Part shown: in pieces, positions 44,571 through 52,164 of the stretch
Position numbering within the stretch: the stretch's first letter is position 1
Layout: the number at the start of each line of letters is the position of its first letter
From: Sphaerisporangium rubeum
GTDB lineage: Bacteria; Actinomycetota; Actinomycetes; Streptosporangiales; Streptosporangiaceae
Assembly (NCBI RefSeq): GCF_014207705.1
Contig: NZ_JACHIU010000001.1
Span: forward strand, 2,224,501-2,288,500
Direction of reading: 5' to 3'
Length of the DNA stretch: 64,000 bases
Position numbers and translations under genes: made by a program
The notes under the pieces: generated by a model
Databases searched by the model: none
What the model saw: the letters and a program-made list of their open reading frames with translations, nothing else
What the model was told of the DNA's origin: nothing

Positions 44571-45821
44571 ATGATGAGCCCACCGGGGCACAGCGGGAAC
44601 GGGGCTGACTTGATCAACACGCAGACGGGCCCTCAACCGGCGGACTTCGCCGACGTCCGGGCCACCAACCTCGCGGTGGTGCTGCGCTTCGTCCGGCAGA
44701 ACGCCCCCTGCTCCCGAGCCGACATCGCCGCGTCCACCGGCCTCAACAAGGCCACCGTCTCCAGCCTGGTCGCCGACCTCATCGACCGGCGCCTGCTGCG
44801 CGAGACCGGCCTGTCGGAGAACCGCGTCGGCCGGCCCGCCACCATGCTGACGCTGGACGGCTCGCCGTACGCCGCCATCGGCCTCGAAGCCAACGTCGAC
44901 TACATCACGGCGGTCGCCGTCGACCTCGCCGGCACCGAGTTGCTGTCCTGGCGCCGCACCTTCCCCGGCGCCGCCGCCACCTCCGGACAGGCCGTCGCCG
45001 CCATCGCCGCGCTGGCGAGGCGCGTGCTGAACCGCATGGACAAGGAGGCCCGCCAGGTGCTCGGCCTCACCGTCGCGGTGCCGGGCCTGGTCGACGTGAG
45101 CGGCACGGTGCGCATCGCGCCGAACCTCGGCTGGCGTGACGTCGACCTCGCCGGCGACCTCACCAAGGCGCTGCGCGACCCGGGCTTCCCCGTGCTGGTG
45201 GACAACGACGCCAACCTGGCCGCGCTCGCCGAGCACCGCTTCGGCCCGCACGGCGGCGTCGGGGACATCGTCTACCTGACCGGTGAGATCGGCGTCGGCG
45301 CCGGGGTGATCATGGACGGCCGGCTGCGCCGCGGCGGCCTCGGGTTCGCCGGCGAGGTGGGCCACATCCCGATCGACCCCGGAGGTCCCGAGTGCCGCTG
45401 CGGACGCCGCGGTTGCCTGGAGGCCTTGGCGGGGCTCGGCGCGGTGCTCAGGCACACCGCGCCGGACGCGACACTCGCCGAGCTGGAGCCGGAGGTCGAG
45501 GAGATCGTGCGCCTCGCGCGGGCCGGCGACCCGGCGGTGCTCGCCATCTTGGACCAGGCGGGCCGCGCGCTCGGCAAAGGTGTCGCCGTCCTCGCCAACG
45601 TGCTGAACCCGCAGGTCGTGGTCCTCGGCGGCTACTACGTCGCACTCACCCCGTGGGTGCTGCCGGCCGCGCGGGAGGAGCTCTCACGCCTCAGCTTCGC
45701 TCCCGAGGCCGGTGGCACCGAGCTGGTCGCCTCCACCCTCGGGTACGGCGCCGCGGCCCTCGGCGCGGCGGCGCGTCTGCTGGACTCCATCGACTCCGGA
45801 CGCCTGCCGGCCACGGGCTGA
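44571..45821 (+). CDS. ROK-family transcriptional repressor (XylR/NagC type)
   Basis: A 416-residue ROK regulator. The winged helix is at about residues 30-90 (CSRADIAASTGLNKATVSSL, then RLLRETG, ENRVGRPATML). The sugar-kinase-like part carries DNDANLAALAEHRFG, TGEIGVGAG, GEVGHIPIDPGG and the zinc motif CRCGRRGCLE. These proteins release DNA on binding a sugar, xylose in the XylR case. It is divergent from the LplABC-type importer and an XylR-like operator lies 100 bases upstream; similar sites precede the alpha-xylosidase and beta-galactosidase genes. Tandem ATGs at 44571/44574 leave the exact start open. Confidence 0.87.
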   Translation: MMSPPGHSGNGADLINTQTGPQPADFADVRATNLAVVLRFVRQNAPCSRADIAASTGLNKATVSSLVADLIDRRLLRETGLSENRVGRPATMLTLDGSPYAAIGLEANVDYITAVAVDLAGTELLSWRRTFPGAAATSGQAVAAIAALARRVLNRMDKEARQVLGLTVAVPGLVDVSGTVRIAPNLGWRDVDLAGDLTKALRDPGFPVLVDNDANLAALAEHRFGPHGGVGDIVYLTGEIGVGAGVIMDGRLRRGGLGFAGEVGHIPIDPGGPECRCGRRGCLEALAGLGAVLRHTAPDATLAELEPEVEEIVRLARAGDPAVLAILDQAGRALGKGVAVLANVLNPQVVVLGGYYVALTPWVLPAAREELSRLSFAPEAGGTELVASTLGYGAAALGAAARLLDSIDSGRLPATG

Positions 45822-45833
45822 CGCCGGTCTGTC

Positions 45834-45851
45834 GAGCCGCGAAAACGGCTC
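45834..45851 (+). terminator. Small hairpin after ROK gene
   Basis: GAGCCG-CGAAAA-CGGCTC is a short 6-bp stem with an A-rich loop 13 bases after the ROK stop. It could be a weak terminator. Confidence 0.3.
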
Positions 45852-45927
45852 TTGACCGCGGGCCCGTGAAACGGCAGTCTTCAGGAAACCCCATTTGTAA
45901 CACTGTGGAAACCTTTGACCGGCGTCA

Positions 45928-45941
45928 TCGAAGCGCTTCGA
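45928..45941. promoter_or_regulatory. LacI-family operator upstream of GH3
   Basis: TCGAAGCGCTTCGA is a perfect 14-bp palindrome with the central CG typical of LacI-family operators. A TTGACC hexamer at 45915-45920 precedes it, so the palindrome lies where the -10 region of the GH3 gene would be. Two LacI regulators are encoded just downstream of that gene. Confidence 0.65.
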
Positions 45942-46037
45942 CAAATCGATCCCGATCGCACCGCTTCGATCCCGCCGTAGCCGTTCACGTGACGCGCCCC
46001 GGCGTGCCAACTCGGTGAAGCGAAGGACGGTCCCCCG

Positions 46038-48986
46038 ATGAACGAACCGGTGTCAGGCACCTTCCGCGACCCCGGCCTGCCCCTGCCGGCCCGGATCGCC
46101 GACCTCCTCTCCCGGCTCACCCTGGACGAGAAGCTCGGCCTGCTGCACCAGTACCAGGCGGCCGTCCCACGCCTTGGCGTCGGCCCGTTCCGCACCGGCA
46201 CCGAGGCGCTGCACGGCCTCGCCTGGCTCGGCCCCGCCACCGTCTTCCCGCAGGCCATCGGCCTGGCCAGCACCTGGGACCCCGACCTCGTCCGTGAGGT
46301 GGGGTCCGCCACGGGGGAGGAGGTGGTGGCGTTCCACCGCAAGGACCCCGCCGGCGCCGGCCTGAACGTCTGGGCCCCGGTCGTCAACCCGCTGCGCGAC
46401 CCCCGCTGGGGCCGCAACGAGGAGGGGTACTCCGAGGACCCGTGGCTGACCGGCGTCATGGGGACGTCGTTCGCGCGCGGCCTGCGCGGCGAGCACCGTG
46501 TGCTGCGCACCGCGCCGACGCTCAAGCACTTCCTCGCCTACAACAACGAGACCGACCGCTGCGTCACGTCGAGCAACCTGCCACCCCGTGTGCTGCACGA
46601 GTACGAGCTCGCGGCGTTCCGTCCCGCCGTGCAGGCAGGGGCCGCGGTGTCGCTCATGCCGTCGTACAACCTCGTCAACGGCCGTCCCGCCATGCTCAGC
46701 CCGCTGATCAACGACGTGGTGCGCGGCTGGACCCCCGGCGACCTGCTCGTGGTCAGCGACGCCTACGCGCCGGCCAACCTCACTGGCCTCCAGGACTACT
46801 ACGAGGACCCGCCGGCGGCGTACGCGGCGGCCGTCCGGGCCGGCACGGACAGTTTCACGCAGGACGACGACCGGCCCGAGGCGACGCTCGGCCACCTGCG
46901 TACGGCCCTCACGCGCGGCCTGCTCGACGAGGACGACGTGGACATCGCCGCGCGCCACGCGCTGTCGATCCGCTTCAGGCTCGGCGAGTTCGACCCCGCC
47001 ACGCCGTACGACGACATCACCGAGGAGGTCGTCAACCGTCCCGAGCACCAGGCACTCGCGCGCCGGGCCGCCACCCGGTCGTTCGTGCTGCTGAAGAACG
47101 ACGGTGTGCTGCCGCTGCGCGGCCCCGTCAAGGTCGCGGTGATCGGCCAGCTCGCCGACACGCTGATGGAGGACTGGTACAGCGGCACCCTGCCGTACGC
47201 CGTCACCGCGCGCGCCGGCCTCGCCGAGCGCTGCGAGACCGAGTTCTGCGAAGGCGTCGACCGCGTCGCGCTGCACGCACCCGGCGGACCGGTGACCGCG
47301 GCCGAGGACCTCGGCGGCGGGCCGCTGACGGTGCGGCACGGCGCGGAGCCGCGGACCACGTGGTTCGACCTGTTCGACTGGGGAGGCGGCGCCTACGCGC
47401 TGCGTGCCGTCGCCAACGGCCGGTACGTGTCGGCCGGCGACGACGGGGTGCTGGTGAACGACCAGCCGGGGCCGAACGGCTGGGAGGTGCGCCAGACGTT
47501 CCGCCTGGACGAACGGCCCCGCGGCGCGCTCGCGCTGCGCCACATCTCGACCGGCCGCCACGTGGAACTCGCCAAGGACGGCACGCTGCGGCTCGCCGAG
47601 GACCCCGACGCGGCCGTCGTGCTCACCCTGGAGCCGGTGGCGAGCGGCGCGGAGGCCGCCGCGGAGCTCGCCGCGCGCTCGGACGTCGCCGTCGTGGTCG
47701 CCGGGGACCACCCACTGGTCAACGGCAGGGAGACCGAGGACCGCGCCGACCTCGCGCTGCCCCCGGCGCAGGAGGCGCTGGTGCGCGCCGTGCACGCCGC
47801 CAACCCGGCCACCGTGCTCGTCGTCAGCAGCGGCTACCCGTTCGCCGTGCCGGCGCTCCACGCCGAGCTGCCGGCGATCCTGTGGTCCTCGCACGGCGGT
47901 CAGGAGTACGGCCACGCGCTCGCCGACGTGCTGTTCGGCGACGCCGACCCGGCCGGCCGCCTCACCCAGACCTGGTACCGCTCCGCGCGCGAACTGCCGG
48001 ACCTGTTCGACTACGACATCATCGCCACCGACGCGACCTACATGTACTACCGCGGCACGCCGCTGTACCCGTTCGGCCACGGCGAGAGCTACGCGCGGTT
48101 CGCGTACTCCGGCCTGGAGCTGTCCGCGGAAACGGTGGGCCCTGACGACGTGCTGACCGTGCGGCTCACCGTCACCAACACCGGCCAGCTTCCCGGAGAG
48201 GAGGTCGTGCAGCTCTACACGCGCCAGCGCAGGTCCCGGGTGAAGCAGCCGCTGCGGCGGCTGCGCGGCTTCGCGCGCGTGCGCCTCGCACCCGGGGAGA
48301 GCCGTGGCGTCACCCTGGCGCTCAAGGTCGCCGACCTGGCGTTCTGGGACGTCACCCGCGGCCGGTTCGTGGTGGAGGACGCGCCGCACGCGGTGCTGGT
48401 CGGCCGGTCGTCGGGGGACATCCGGCTGTGCGGCCGGTTCACCGTGGCGGGTGAGCGCATCCCCCCGCGCGACCCGTACGCGCGGCCCCTGGAGGCGGTG
48501 GACAACGACGAGTACGACGGGATCGTGCTGTGCGACGCCGGCCGCGTGACCGGGGACGCGGTGCGCGGGGCCGTGCCGGGTGCGTGGATCGCGTTCCGCG
48601 AGGTCGACTTCGCCGGCGGCGCCGCCGCCTGCGCGCTCACCGTCACGAGCACCGAAGGCGGTGTGGTCACGCTGCGCCTGGACGACCCCCTGTTCGGGCC
48701 GGTCGCCGGAGCGCTGTCGGTCGCGCCGTCGCGGGACCGTTACGACCTTGTGCCGGTCGCCACACCGCTGGACGGGGCGGCCGGAGTGCACGATCTATAT
48801 GTGGTGTTCGAAAGCGAAGGGGTCACGGTGCGCGACGCCGCCTTCACCGAGGCCGCCGTCCCCGGCCCCGCGCCGGTGACACGGGGGTCGAAGCAAGGCG
48901 CGAAGGCCGCCGCGGGTACCCGGCAGGGACCCATGCGCAAGGCGGCGCGTGGCGCGCCTCGCGGCACGGCGGAGGGTCCCCGTTGA
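46038..48986 (+). CDS. Cytoplasmic GH3 beta-glycosidase with inserted beta-trefoil
   Basis: A 982-residue paralogue of the secreted GH3 at 28678, with the same domain order but no signal peptide. Likely nucleophile is Asp241 in LLVVSDAYAP. The insertion in the second GH3 domain (about residues 407-535; YALRAVANGRYVSAGDDG, LALRHISTGRHVELA) has the trefoil-like repeats; fibronectin-like and CBM6-like domains follow (HDLYVVFESEGV). A strongly basic, disordered tail of about 35 residues (KQGAKAAAGTRQ...) ends the protein. It likely hydrolyses imported beta-linked oligosaccharides. AAGGA lies upstream; the next regulator starts inside its stop codon (TTGA), so they are coupled. Confidence 0.85.
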   Translation: MNEPVSGTFRDPGLPLPARIADLLSRLTLDEKLGLLHQYQAAVPRLGVGPFRTGTEALHGLAWLGPATVFPQAIGLASTWDPDLVREVGSATGEEVVAFHRKDPAGAGLNVWAPVVNPLRDPRWGRNEEGYSEDPWLTGVMGTSFARGLRGEHRVLRTAPTLKHFLAYNNETDRCVTSSNLPPRVLHEYELAAFRPAVQAGAAVSLMPSYNLVNGRPAMLSPLINDVVRGWTPGDLLVVSDAYAPANLTGLQDYYEDPPAAYAAAVRAGTDSFTQDDDRPEATLGHLRTALTRGLLDEDDVDIAARHALSIRFRLGEFDPATPYDDITEEVVNRPEHQALARRAATRSFVLLKNDGVLPLRGPVKVAVIGQLADTLMEDWYSGTLPYAVTARAGLAERCETEFCEGVDRVALHAPGGPVTAAEDLGGGPLTVRHGAEPRTTWFDLFDWGGGAYALRAVANGRYVSAGDDGVLVNDQPGPNGWEVRQTFRLDERPRGALALRHISTGRHVELAKDGTLRLAEDPDAAVVLTLEPVASGAEAAAELAARSDVAVVVAGDHPLVNGRETEDRADLALPPAQEALVRAVHAANPATVLVVSSGYPFAVPALHAELPAILWSSHGGQEYGHALADVLFGDADPAGRLTQTWYRSARELPDLFDYDIIATDATYMYYRGTPLYPFGHGESYARFAYSGLELSAETVGPDDVLTVRLTVTNTGQLPGEEVVQLYTRQRRSRVKQPLRRLRGFARVRLAPGESRGVTLALKVADLAFWDVTRGRFVVEDAPHAVLVGRSSGDIRLCGRFTVAGERIPPRDPYARPLEAVDNDEYDGIVLCDAGRVTGDAVRGAVPGAWIAFREVDFAGGAAACALTVTSTEGGVVTLRLDDPLFGPVAGALSVAPSRDRYDLVPVATPLDGAAGVHDLYVVFESEGVTVRDAAFTEAAVPGPAPVTRGSKQGAKAAAGTRQGPMRKAARGAPRGTAEGPR

Positions 48987-50005
48987 GGACGGTCACCATC
49001 GCCGACGTCGCCAAGCACGCCGGGGTCGCGGTCAGCACCGTGTCCTACGTGCTCAGCGGCAAACGCGCCATCTCCGCCACCACCAGCCAGCGGGTGATGC
49101 GCAGCGTGCGCGCGCTCGGCTACCACCCGAACGCCGGGGCCCGCGCGCTCGCCAGCAAACGGTCCAACGTGATCGCGCTGGTGCTGCCGTTGCGGGCCGG
49201 CATGCACCTGCCGGTGCTCATGCAGTTCGCCACCTCCGTGGTCACCACGGCACGGCAGTTCGACCACGACGTGCTGCTGATGACGTCCGACGAGGGTCCC
49301 GACGGGCTGCGCAGGGTCGCCGCGAGCGCGCTGGTGGACGGCCTGGTGCTGATGGACGTCGAGATCCACGACCCCCGCGTGCCGCTGCTGCGCGAACTCG
49401 GGGAACCGAGCGTGCTCATCGGGTTCCCCGCCGACCCCACCGGTCTGACCTGCGTCGACCTCGACTTCGCTCGCGCGGGGGCCGCGTGCGCCGAACACCT
49501 CACGGCGCTCGGCCACCGCCACATCGCGTTGCTCGGCGCGCCTGCGGTGGTGTACGAACGGGGTACCGGATACGCCGAGCGCACGATGGAGGGCTTCCTT
49601 GAGGCGGGACGCGGCCACGGGGCCACCACCATCGCGCTGCCCTGCGAGGAGGGCTTCGACGAGGTGTCGGCGACGGTGACCACTCTGCTGGCCGGCCACC
49701 CGGAGGTCTCCGGGCTGGTGGTGCACAACGAGGCGGCCGTCGGTCACGTCCTCGGCGCGCTGCGCCTGCTCGGCAGGCGTGTCCCCGAGGACGTCTCGGT
49801 GGTCGCCATCTGCCCCGACGACGTCGCCGAGCGTGCCAGCCCGCCGCTCACCTCGGTGGCCATACCGGCCGCCGACGTCGGCCATCAGGCCGTCCGGCTG
49901 CTCATGGACAAGCTCGACGGCCTCGACGTCCCCGACGCGACGCTGCTGGCCCCCCGTCTGACCGTCCGCCAGAGCACAGGCGGCCCCACCCCAGGCGTGC
50001 GGTGA
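48983..50005 (+). CDS. LacI-family transcriptional regulator (first of two)
   Basis: A 340-residue LacI regulator. The DNA-binding domain opens RTVTIADVAKHAGVAVSTVS with the hinge helix at NAGARALASKRSNVIALVLP, then a periplasmic-binding-protein-like sensor. A long upstream extension of the frame overlaps the GH3 gene and is rejected; TTG at 48983 overlaps the GH3 stop and has GGAGGG six bases ahead. It is likely to bind the palindrome at 45928 and control GH3 and itself (inference). The effector should be a GH3 substrate or product. Confidence 0.88.
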   Translation: MRTVTIADVAKHAGVAVSTVSYVLSGKRAISATTSQRVMRSVRALGYHPNAGARALASKRSNVIALVLPLRAGMHLPVLMQFATSVVTTARQFDHDVLLMTSDEGPDGLRRVAASALVDGLVLMDVEIHDPRVPLLRELGEPSVLIGFPADPTGLTCVDLDFARAGAACAEHLTALGHRHIALLGAPAVVYERGTGYAERTMEGFLEAGRGHGATTIALPCEEGFDEVSATVTTLLAGHPEVSGLVVHNEAAVGHVLGALRLLGRRVPEDVSVVAICPDDVAERASPPLTSVAIPAADVGHQAVRLLMDKLDGLDVPDATLLAPRLTVRQSTGGPTPGVR

Positions 50006-51018
50006 GCGAGGCCGGAGGCGCCGAACTGACGGTGGCGCGCATCGCCGCACTCGCCGGGGTGTCACCGCCGACGGTGTCGCGGGTCATCAACGGGCAGAGC
50101 GGCGTGGCGGTCGCGACCCGGCAGCGCGTGGAGGCCGTGCTGCGCGAGGTCGGCTACCGGCGCAGGGACAGCGCCGTGTCGTTCCCCATCCTGGAGCTGA
50201 TCTTCCACGCGCTCGAAAGCCTGTGGGCCCTGGAGATCATCCGCGGGGTCGAGGAGGTCGCGCGTGAGCGCGGCCAGGCCGTCGTCCTCACCGAGATGCA
50301 AGGCAGGATGACCCCCGGCAAGGCCTGGACCGAGCAGGTGCTGGCCCGGCGGCCCACCGGCGTCATCGCGGTCTTCTCCGAGCTGACCGCCAAACAGCAG
50401 GCGCAGCTCGCCACCCGTTCCATCCCCCTGGTCGTGCTCGACCCGACCGGTGAGCCGCTGCACGAGACGCCGTCGGTGGGGGCCACCAACTGGAGCGGCG
50501 GCCTGACCGCGACCCGTCACCTGCTCGGCCTCGGCCACCGCCGCGTCGCGATGCTGTGCGGCCCCCTCGCCTGGCCGTGCTGCCGCGCCAGACTGGACGG
50601 CTACCGCGCCGCGATGGACGCCGCAGGCGTGCCGGTCGACCCCGGCCTGGTCCGTGACAGCACCCTGTACGTCGAAGGCGGCCTGCGCGACGGCGCCGCG
50701 CTGCTCGCCATGCCGGACCCTCCCACCGCCGTCTTCACCTCCAACGACCTCCAGGCCTTCGGCGTGTACGAGGCGGCCCGCCGCGCCGGAGTGCGCATCC
50801 CCGAGGACCTGAGCGTGGTCGGCTTCGACGACCTGCCCTTCAGCCGCTGGGCCGGCCCTCCCATGACGACCGTCCGCCAGCCCCTGGTGCAGATGGGTGC
50901 CACCGCGGCCCGCATGGTCCTCGACCTGGCCGAAGGCGGCACCCTGGCCCAGCACCGCATAGAACTCGCCACCGATCTGGTGATCCGGGACAGCACCGCG
51001 CCACCGTCCCGCTCCTGA
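50002..51018 (+). CDS. LacI-family transcriptional regulator (second of two)
   Basis: A 338-residue LacI regulator starting at GTG in a GTGA overlap with the first one. HTH: LTVARIAALAGVSPPTVSRV, followed by INGQSGVAVATRQRVEAVL. The sensor domain includes GLGHRRVAMLCGP, FTSNDLQAFGVYEAAR and VVGFDDLPFSRWAGPPMTTV. The recognition helix differs from the first paralogue (PPTVSRV against VSTVSYV), so the two probably bind different operators; GAAACGTTTC downstream at 51171 is a candidate. The region 51019-51250 has no gene apart from these sites. Confidence 0.87.
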   Translation: MSEAGGAELTVARIAALAGVSPPTVSRVINGQSGVAVATRQRVEAVLREVGYRRRDSAVSFPILELIFHALESLWALEIIRGVEEVARERGQAVVLTEMQGRMTPGKAWTEQVLARRPTGVIAVFSELTAKQQAQLATRSIPLVVLDPTGEPLHETPSVGATNWSGGLTATRHLLGLGHRRVAMLCGPLAWPCCRARLDGYRAAMDAAGVPVDPGLVRDSTLYVEGGLRDGAALLAMPDPPTAVFTSNDLQAFGVYEAARRAGVRIPEDLSVVGFDDLPFSRWAGPPMTTVRQPLVQMGATAARMVLDLAEGGTLAQHRIELATDLVIRDSTAPPSRS

Positions 51019-51170
51019 CCCGGCCCCGCCGCCGACGACCCTTCCTGAGGCGTGGCGGTGCCGTCGTGCCGGCGCCAGCGAAATTTTCAGCTACCTGACG
51101 GTCTTTCGCCGAGATGTGCGCTGGTCACGGCCATGGAGCATGCCGGTCGCGGCCTGCCGCATTGTGCGGT

Positions 51171-51202
51171 GAAACGTTTCTACTCAGACTTCGGAATGTT
51201 TC
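51171..51202. promoter_or_regulatory. LacI-type operator cluster before the 35-residue peptide
   Basis: GAAACGTTTC at 51171-51180 is a perfect palindrome of LacI/CcpA-like type. A related imperfect site, GAATGTTTC, follows at 51194-51202, and GAAATTTTC lies earlier at 51080-51088. The spacing and AT-richness suggest a regulated promoter for the small ORF at 51251. Confidence 0.45.
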
Positions 51203-51250
51203 AGTCGTAGGTCGCCGCCGAGTCGGCCGGGCCGGAAGCAGGACGGACAC

Positions 51251-51358
51251 ATGAGAATCAGCACGGCCACCCTCACCGTCACCCCCACCGTGACCCCGAC
51301 CGTCACCCCACCGCCACCAGGCACGTGCCTGAACAGCAACCCCTGCACAGCGGCCTGA
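51251..51358 (+). CDS. 35-residue Thr/Pro/Cys peptide, unknown
   Basis: The ORF encodes MRISTATLTVTPTVTPTV followed by TPPPPGTCLNSNPCTAA. Ten Thr and seven Pro alternate in a TVTP repeat, then a CLNSNPC loop with two Cys four residues apart ends the peptide. There is no signal peptide. AGGA stands nine bases before the ATG, 30 of 35 codons end in G or C, and LacI-type sites lie 50-80 bases upstream, all supporting a real gene. The leader-plus-Cys-core shape resembles precursors of modified peptides, but no maturation enzyme is adjacent. It could equally be a small structural or signalling peptide. Confidence 0.5.
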   Translation: MRISTATLTVTPTVTPTVTPPPPGTCLNSNPCTAA

Positions 51359-51417
51359 CCCCACCTGCCCCGGCGGCGCGGGCCCAGCCGCGCCGCCGGC
51401 TCCTCAACTCCTTACGC

Positions 51418-52164
51418 TCAATCGGACGACGAAGTGGTCGTCCTCTGCGGACCGGCGACCAGGCGGTCGGTCTCGGCAGGCGGCGCGGCCGGGCTTTGGA
51501 CGGTCTTGTCGTCCGTGGGTTTGGTGGTCCGCCGAGGGCGGGTCTTCCGGGGAGCGGTGACCTCGTTGTCCTCGGCAGGAGACGGCGGGGAGTCGGCCGG
51601 AGGCGCGGCGACGGGGGAGTCCTTCGGCGGCACGACGCGGGCCGCTGTGACGTCCTCGGGGGGAGCGGTCTGGCGGGAGGGGTCGCGCCAGGAGGCGATG
51701 ACGCGGTCGGCTTCGACGTCGGCGGTCATCTCGGCGTCGGCCTCGGCTTCGCGTCTGCGTATGACGATCAGGTGGTCCGCCGACAGGCGGCCCGCGCCGA
51801 CCACGGCCAGCAGGACCGAGGCGGCGCCTAGCGCGACGATGAGGTTGATGTCGCCGCCGGTGAGAGGAAGGCCCACGTCGCCGCTGACCAGGAGGAAGAC
51901 GGCGAGGGCCTCCAGGAACAGGATGATGCCGCAGGCGGGGACGAACAGGCCGGCGACCATGAGAGCGCCGCCGATGAGCTCGATGAGCATGGTCCCGGCG
52001 GCCCATAGCGGAGCGGCGGGTGCGTCCATGCGTGCGAACTGCTCCTGGGTGGCGTTGAGGCCGGACTCCAGTTTGTGCCAGCCGTTGGCGAAGAAGATGC
52101 CGCCGACGCCGAGCCGTGCGGCCAGCGCGGCGATGTCGGTCAAAGTTCGTCTCACGGTGCCCAT
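51418..52164 (-). CDS. DoxX-family membrane protein with charged C-terminal tail
   Basis: A 248-residue protein. The first 130 residues are a DoxX domain with four predicted helices (LAARLGVGGIFFANGWHKLE, MLIELIGGALMVAGL, IILFLEALAVFLLV, LIVALGAASVLLAVVG). The remaining 110 residues are hydrophilic and rich in Pro, Ala, Asp and Glu, without a known fold. DoxX proteins act in membrane redox or quinone-linked processes; the exact role is unknown. Its start overlaps the MFS stop by 13 bases, so the two are co-translated. Confidence 0.8.
   Translation of the reverse strand: MGTVRRTLTDIAALAARLGVGGIFFANGWHKLESGLNATQEQFARMDAPAAPLWAAGTMLIELIGGALMVAGLFVPACGIILFLEALAVFLLVSGDVGLPLTGGDINLIVALGAASVLLAVVGAGRLSADHLIVIRRREAEADAEMTADVEADRVIASWRDPSRQTAPPEDVTAARVVPPKDSPVAAPPADSPPSPAEDNEVTAPRKTRPRRTTKPTDDKTVQSPAAPPAETDRLVAGPQRTTTSSSD

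Noticed and set aside
46053-48791. 912-residue antisense ORF over the second GH3 gene
   Set aside because: Same GC shadow effect; no motif or ribosome site.
51125-51364. 79-residue minus ORF opposite the small peptide
   Set aside because: Arg/Gly-rich shadow with no ribosome site, antisense to the palindromes and to the better-supported 35-residue ORF.
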